A stretch of DNA of 16,568 nt from NCBI GenBank assembly GCA_944390615.1, contig CALXRJ010000086.1, forward strand, positions 1 through 16,568, given 5' to 3'. This document shows, piece after piece, positions 14,464-16,568 of the stretch. This stretch comes from an uncultured Clostridia bacterium (lineage in GTDB: Bacteria > Bacillota > Clostridia > TANB77 > CAG-508). A program made the position numbers and the translations under genes. The notes below the pieces were generated by a model that worked only from the letters and a program-made list of their open reading frames with translations, was not told where the DNA came from and did no database searches. Each line of letters begins with the position of its first letter. Within the stretch, counting starts at the first letter, position 1.

Positions 14464-15399
14464 ATGAAAAAAGTATCAGTTGTTATACCAATGTATTATG
14501 AAGAAGAAGTAGCACAAGAATGTTATTATCGTATGAGTGATGTGCTAAGTAAAATAGAAGGCTATGAATATGAACTAATTTGTGTCAATGATGGAAGTCA
14601 AGATAAGACATTACCCATATTAGAAGAGATTGCTAAAAATGACAAAAAAGTAAAAGTCATTTCTTTTGCTAGAAACTTTGGTCATCAATGTGCGGTAACA
14701 GCAGGTTTAAAATATGTAACCGGTGATTGTGCTGTAATTATTGATGCAGACTTACAAGACCCACCAGAGTTAATTCCAGAAATGCTTAAACTTTGGGAAG
14801 AAGGAAATGAAGTAATTTATGGAAAACGTAAAACAAGAGAAGGAGAATCGGTTTTTAAACTTTTAACAGCGAAAATGTTCTATAAAACCTTAAATGCTTT
14901 ATCAGATGTGGATATACCAAAAGATACAGGAGATTTTAGATTAGTAGACAGAAAAGTCATAGATGTTATGAATGCTATGCCAGAACATAATAAATTTTTA
15001 AGAGGATTATGGGGTTGGATTGGTTTTAAACAAATACCATTTGAATATGAGAGAAAAGAACGTTTTGCAGGAAAAACAAAATATCCGTTAAAGAAAATGC
15101 TAAAACTAGCATCAGATGGTATTATTGGATTTTCAACCAAACCATTAAAATTGGTTGGAGCACTAGGAATTTTAGCAATTATTGTTTCGATTGTAATACT
15201 AATTTATTCATTAGTTTCTTATATATTTGGACTAAACCAGTTAACAGCTGGTTGGACATCCATTATGGTAACAGTAACATTTTTAAGTGGAGTACAGTTA
15301 CTTTCGATTTGGATTATGTCAGAATATATTGGAAGAATTTATGATGAGAGTAAAGCAAGACCACAATATATAATCGAAAAAACAATTAATGTGGAATAA
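14464..15399 (+). CDS. GtrB-type undecaprenyl-phosphate glycosyltransferase (first copy)
   Basis: A 311-residue membrane-linked family-2 glycosyltransferase expected to load a sugar from a nucleotide donor onto undecaprenyl phosphate. The GT-A domain (about 1-215) has VNDGSQD (41-47), the metal-binding DAD (94-96) within IDADLQDPPELIPE, TREGES (124-129) and DTGDFRL (154-160). Two C-terminal helices (about 229-251 and 263-284) and the IGRIYDESKARP tail (289-300) are typical of GtrB/CsbB/YkcC proteins. Its ribosome site lies in the purine-rich AAAGGAAAGG stretch near 14441-14450. A paralogue follows 35 bp downstream. Probable donors are UDP-glucose, UDP-galactose or an amino sugar, which the sequence does not decide. 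Confidence 0.9.
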   Translation: MKKVSVVIPMYYEEEVAQECYYRMSDVLSKIEGYEYELICVNDGSQDKTLPILEEIAKNDKKVKVISFARNFGHQCAVTAGLKYVTGDCAVIIDADLQDPPELIPEMLKLWEEGNEVIYGKRKTREGESVFKLLTAKMFYKTLNALSDVDIPKDTGDFRLVDRKVIDVMNAMPEHNKFLRGLWGWIGFKQIPFEYERKERFAGKTKYPLKKMLKLASDGIIGFSTKPLKLVGALGILAIIVSIVILIYSLVSYIFGLNQLTAGWTSIMVTVTFLSGVQLLSIWIMSEYIGRIYDESKARPQYIIEKTINVE

Positions 15400-15434
15400 A
15401 ACGAAATAATGAAATAAAGGAAAGGATTAAATAT

Positions 15435-16418
15435 ATGAAGAAAAAAATATCGATCATAATTCCTACTTATAATGAAGAAGAGTCACTACCATTTTTACAT
15501 GAAAAATTAAATGACATTATGAACCAGATGCAAGATTATGATTTTGAAATTTTATTTGTCAATGATGGTAGTAAGGATAAGTCACTTGAATTAATAAAAA
15601 GTTTTAGACAGGTAGATGAAAGATATAATTATGTAGATTTTTCTAGAAATTTTGGACAAGAAATAGCCATGGCGGCAGGAATTGATTATGTAACAGGAGA
15701 TTGTGCCATTTTTATGGATGCCGATTTACAAGACCCACCAGAGTTAATTCCAGAACTAATAAGCCATTGGGAAGAAGGTTATGATGATGTATATGCCAGA
15801 AGAAGGACCAGAACAGGAGAAGGGTTTGTAAAAAAATTCACCTCCAAAATGTATTACCGAATTTTACAAAAAATGACCAATGTTGAAATTCAGAAAGATA
15901 CAGGAAATTACAGATTAATTGATAAAAGATGTATTAATGCCCTAAGACAAATGACAGAATCGGAAAGATGCCTAAAAAGTATGTTTAGTTGGATGGGATA
16001 TAAGAAAAAAGAAGTATTGTTTGATAGACCACCTAGAGTGGCTGGAAAAACCAAATGGAATTATGTGAAATTATTTGATTTAGCCATCAATGGTATCACA
16101 TCTTTTACCACATCTCCCTTAAGACTAGCAACCTATTTTGCTATTCCTACTTTTGCTGTACTTGGTGTCTATGCCATTTATGTGATTGCAAAATGTTTTG
16201 TAACACATACAGTGGTTCAAGCATTCCAAGCGATTATATTATTAATCTTATTTTTCTCTGGCATCCAAATTTTACTATTTGGAATCGTGGGAGAATATTT
16301 AGGAAGAATTTTCAATGAAACCAAAAACAGACCACTTTATTTTGTAAATGAATATAATGGAAAAAAAGAATTAAATGAAATAGCAAGAAAGGAAAAAAAT
16401 GAAAAAAATATGGAATAA
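15435..16418 (+). CDS. GtrB-type undecaprenyl-phosphate glycosyltransferase (second copy)
   Basis: A 327-residue paralogue of the preceding protein with the same plan: VNDGSKD (42-48), DAD (95-97) in MDADLQDPPELIPE, RTGEGF (126-131), DTGNYRL (155-161), two C-terminal helices (about 232-252 and 264-286) and the LGRIFNETKNRP tail (289-300). It differs from the first copy at many positions that could set the sugar (KRKTREGE there, RRRTRTGE here; DTGDFR there, DTGNYR here), so it may load a different sugar. It has a longer lysine- and glutamate-rich tail. The ribosome site AAAGGATT lies at 15421-15428. Its 3' end overlaps the next gene by 20 bp. Confidence 0.9.
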   Translation: MKKKISIIIPTYNEEESLPFLHEKLNDIMNQMQDYDFEILFVNDGSKDKSLELIKSFRQVDERYNYVDFSRNFGQEIAMAAGIDYVTGDCAIFMDADLQDPPELIPELISHWEEGYDDVYARRRTRTGEGFVKKFTSKMYYRILQKMTNVEIQKDTGNYRLIDKRCINALRQMTESERCLKSMFSWMGYKKKEVLFDRPPRVAGKTKWNYVKLFDLAINGITSFTTSPLRLATYFAIPTFAVLGVYAIYVIAKCFVTHTVVQAFQAIILLILFFSGIQILLFGIVGEYLGRIFNETKNRPLYFVNEYNGKKELNEIARKEKNEKNME

Positions 16419-16568
16419 AAATTTAATCAATTATCTTGTAAAATTTATGTCGATTTTTATGTTTGTAGGTATATTTCTACTCCTTATGTTTGTAGATACA
16501 AAGGTAGAATATACCTATTCTAATGACATAAAGCAAAGAAACTATATTTATTTTGGCATCATTTTTTT
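16399..16568 (+). CDS. N-terminus of a membrane protein, cut by the window edge
   Basis: The frame opens at ATG 16399 and stays open to the last base, giving 56 codons and two extra bases. AGAAAGGA (16385-16392) is a strong ribosome site at proper spacing, inside the end of the preceding gene. The product starts MKKIWNKNLINYL, has a hydrophobic helix (about residues 13-32) followed by DTKVEYTYSNDIKQR, and turns hydrophobic again at the edge. The layout of a basic N-terminus, one helix and a short acidic loop resembles GT-C membrane glycosyltransferases such as the one encoded at 12872. With only the start visible this is a guess, although the presence of a gene is well supported. Confidence 0.7.
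   Translation, partial: MKKIWNKNLINYLVKFMSIFMFVGIFLLLMFVDTKVEYTYSNDIKQRNYIYFGIIF

Noticed and set aside
1..16568. tRNA, rRNA, CRISPR arrays, insertion-sequence transposases, phage genes
   Set aside because: I looked for these and saw none: no cloverleaf signatures, no regularly spaced repeats beyond the 11-bp triplet, and no transposase or integrase motifs.

Overview
The window is AT-rich, with A/T-biased codon use, strong AGGAGG-type ribosome sites and clear vegetative (sigma-A type) promoters. It carries a class D sortase, LPXTG-type surface proteins and a CpsB/C/D phosphoregulatory set. This points to a low-GC Gram-positive bacterium (Firmicutes), most likely an anaerobic Clostridia-type gut organism. 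The species cannot be named from this sequence. Every gene recognised lies on the + strand, and the whole window is a cell-surface locus: wall-anchored proteins plus assembly of a surface polysaccharide.

Region 1 (1-401) is non-coding. It starts with a large, almost perfect inverted repeat (core arms 32-62 and 97-126) inside a wider structured element of unknown type. Next come three tandem 11-bp TTGTAAYAAAA repeats and a promoter for the first gene.

Region 2 (402-5794) is a surface-protein and phosphoregulation unit. It encodes a cohesin-like LPKTG-anchored protein, a small secreted protein with a variant LAYTG sorting signal, a class D sortase overlapping it, a four-helix membrane protein of unknown function, a CpsC/Wzz-type chain-length protein, a CpsD-type tyrosine autokinase with an unusual C-terminal extension, and a CpsB/YwqE-type PHP phosphotyrosine phosphatase. 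It ends at a strong rho-independent terminator (5829-5889).

Region 3 (5890 to the right edge) is a polysaccharide synthesis and export unit with its own promoter at 5901-5930 and a second near-consensus promoter at 7423-7450. It encodes a GT-B glycosyltransferase with a coiled-coil tail, the ATPase of a polysaccharide ABC exporter, a 765-residue GT2-GT4 bifunctional glycosyltransferase, the exporter permease, two polytopic membrane proteins resembling GT-C/GtrII glycosyltransferases, two paralogous GtrB-type undecaprenyl-phosphate glycosyltransferases, and the first 56 codons of another membrane protein cut by the window edge.

A working model: cytoplasmic glycosyltransferases (6029, 8283) build a lipid-linked polymer, the ABC transporter (7521 + 10580) flips it, and the GtrB enzymes make Und-P-sugars that the GT-C proteins use to add side-chain sugars outside the membrane. 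This resembles the streptococcal rhamnose-polysaccharide logic (Rgp/Gac). The CpsBCD module may regulate this or another polymer, and the sortase anchors the two surface proteins. The assignments come from motifs read by eye. Sugar specificities and the chemical nature of the polymer cannot be read from the sequence.
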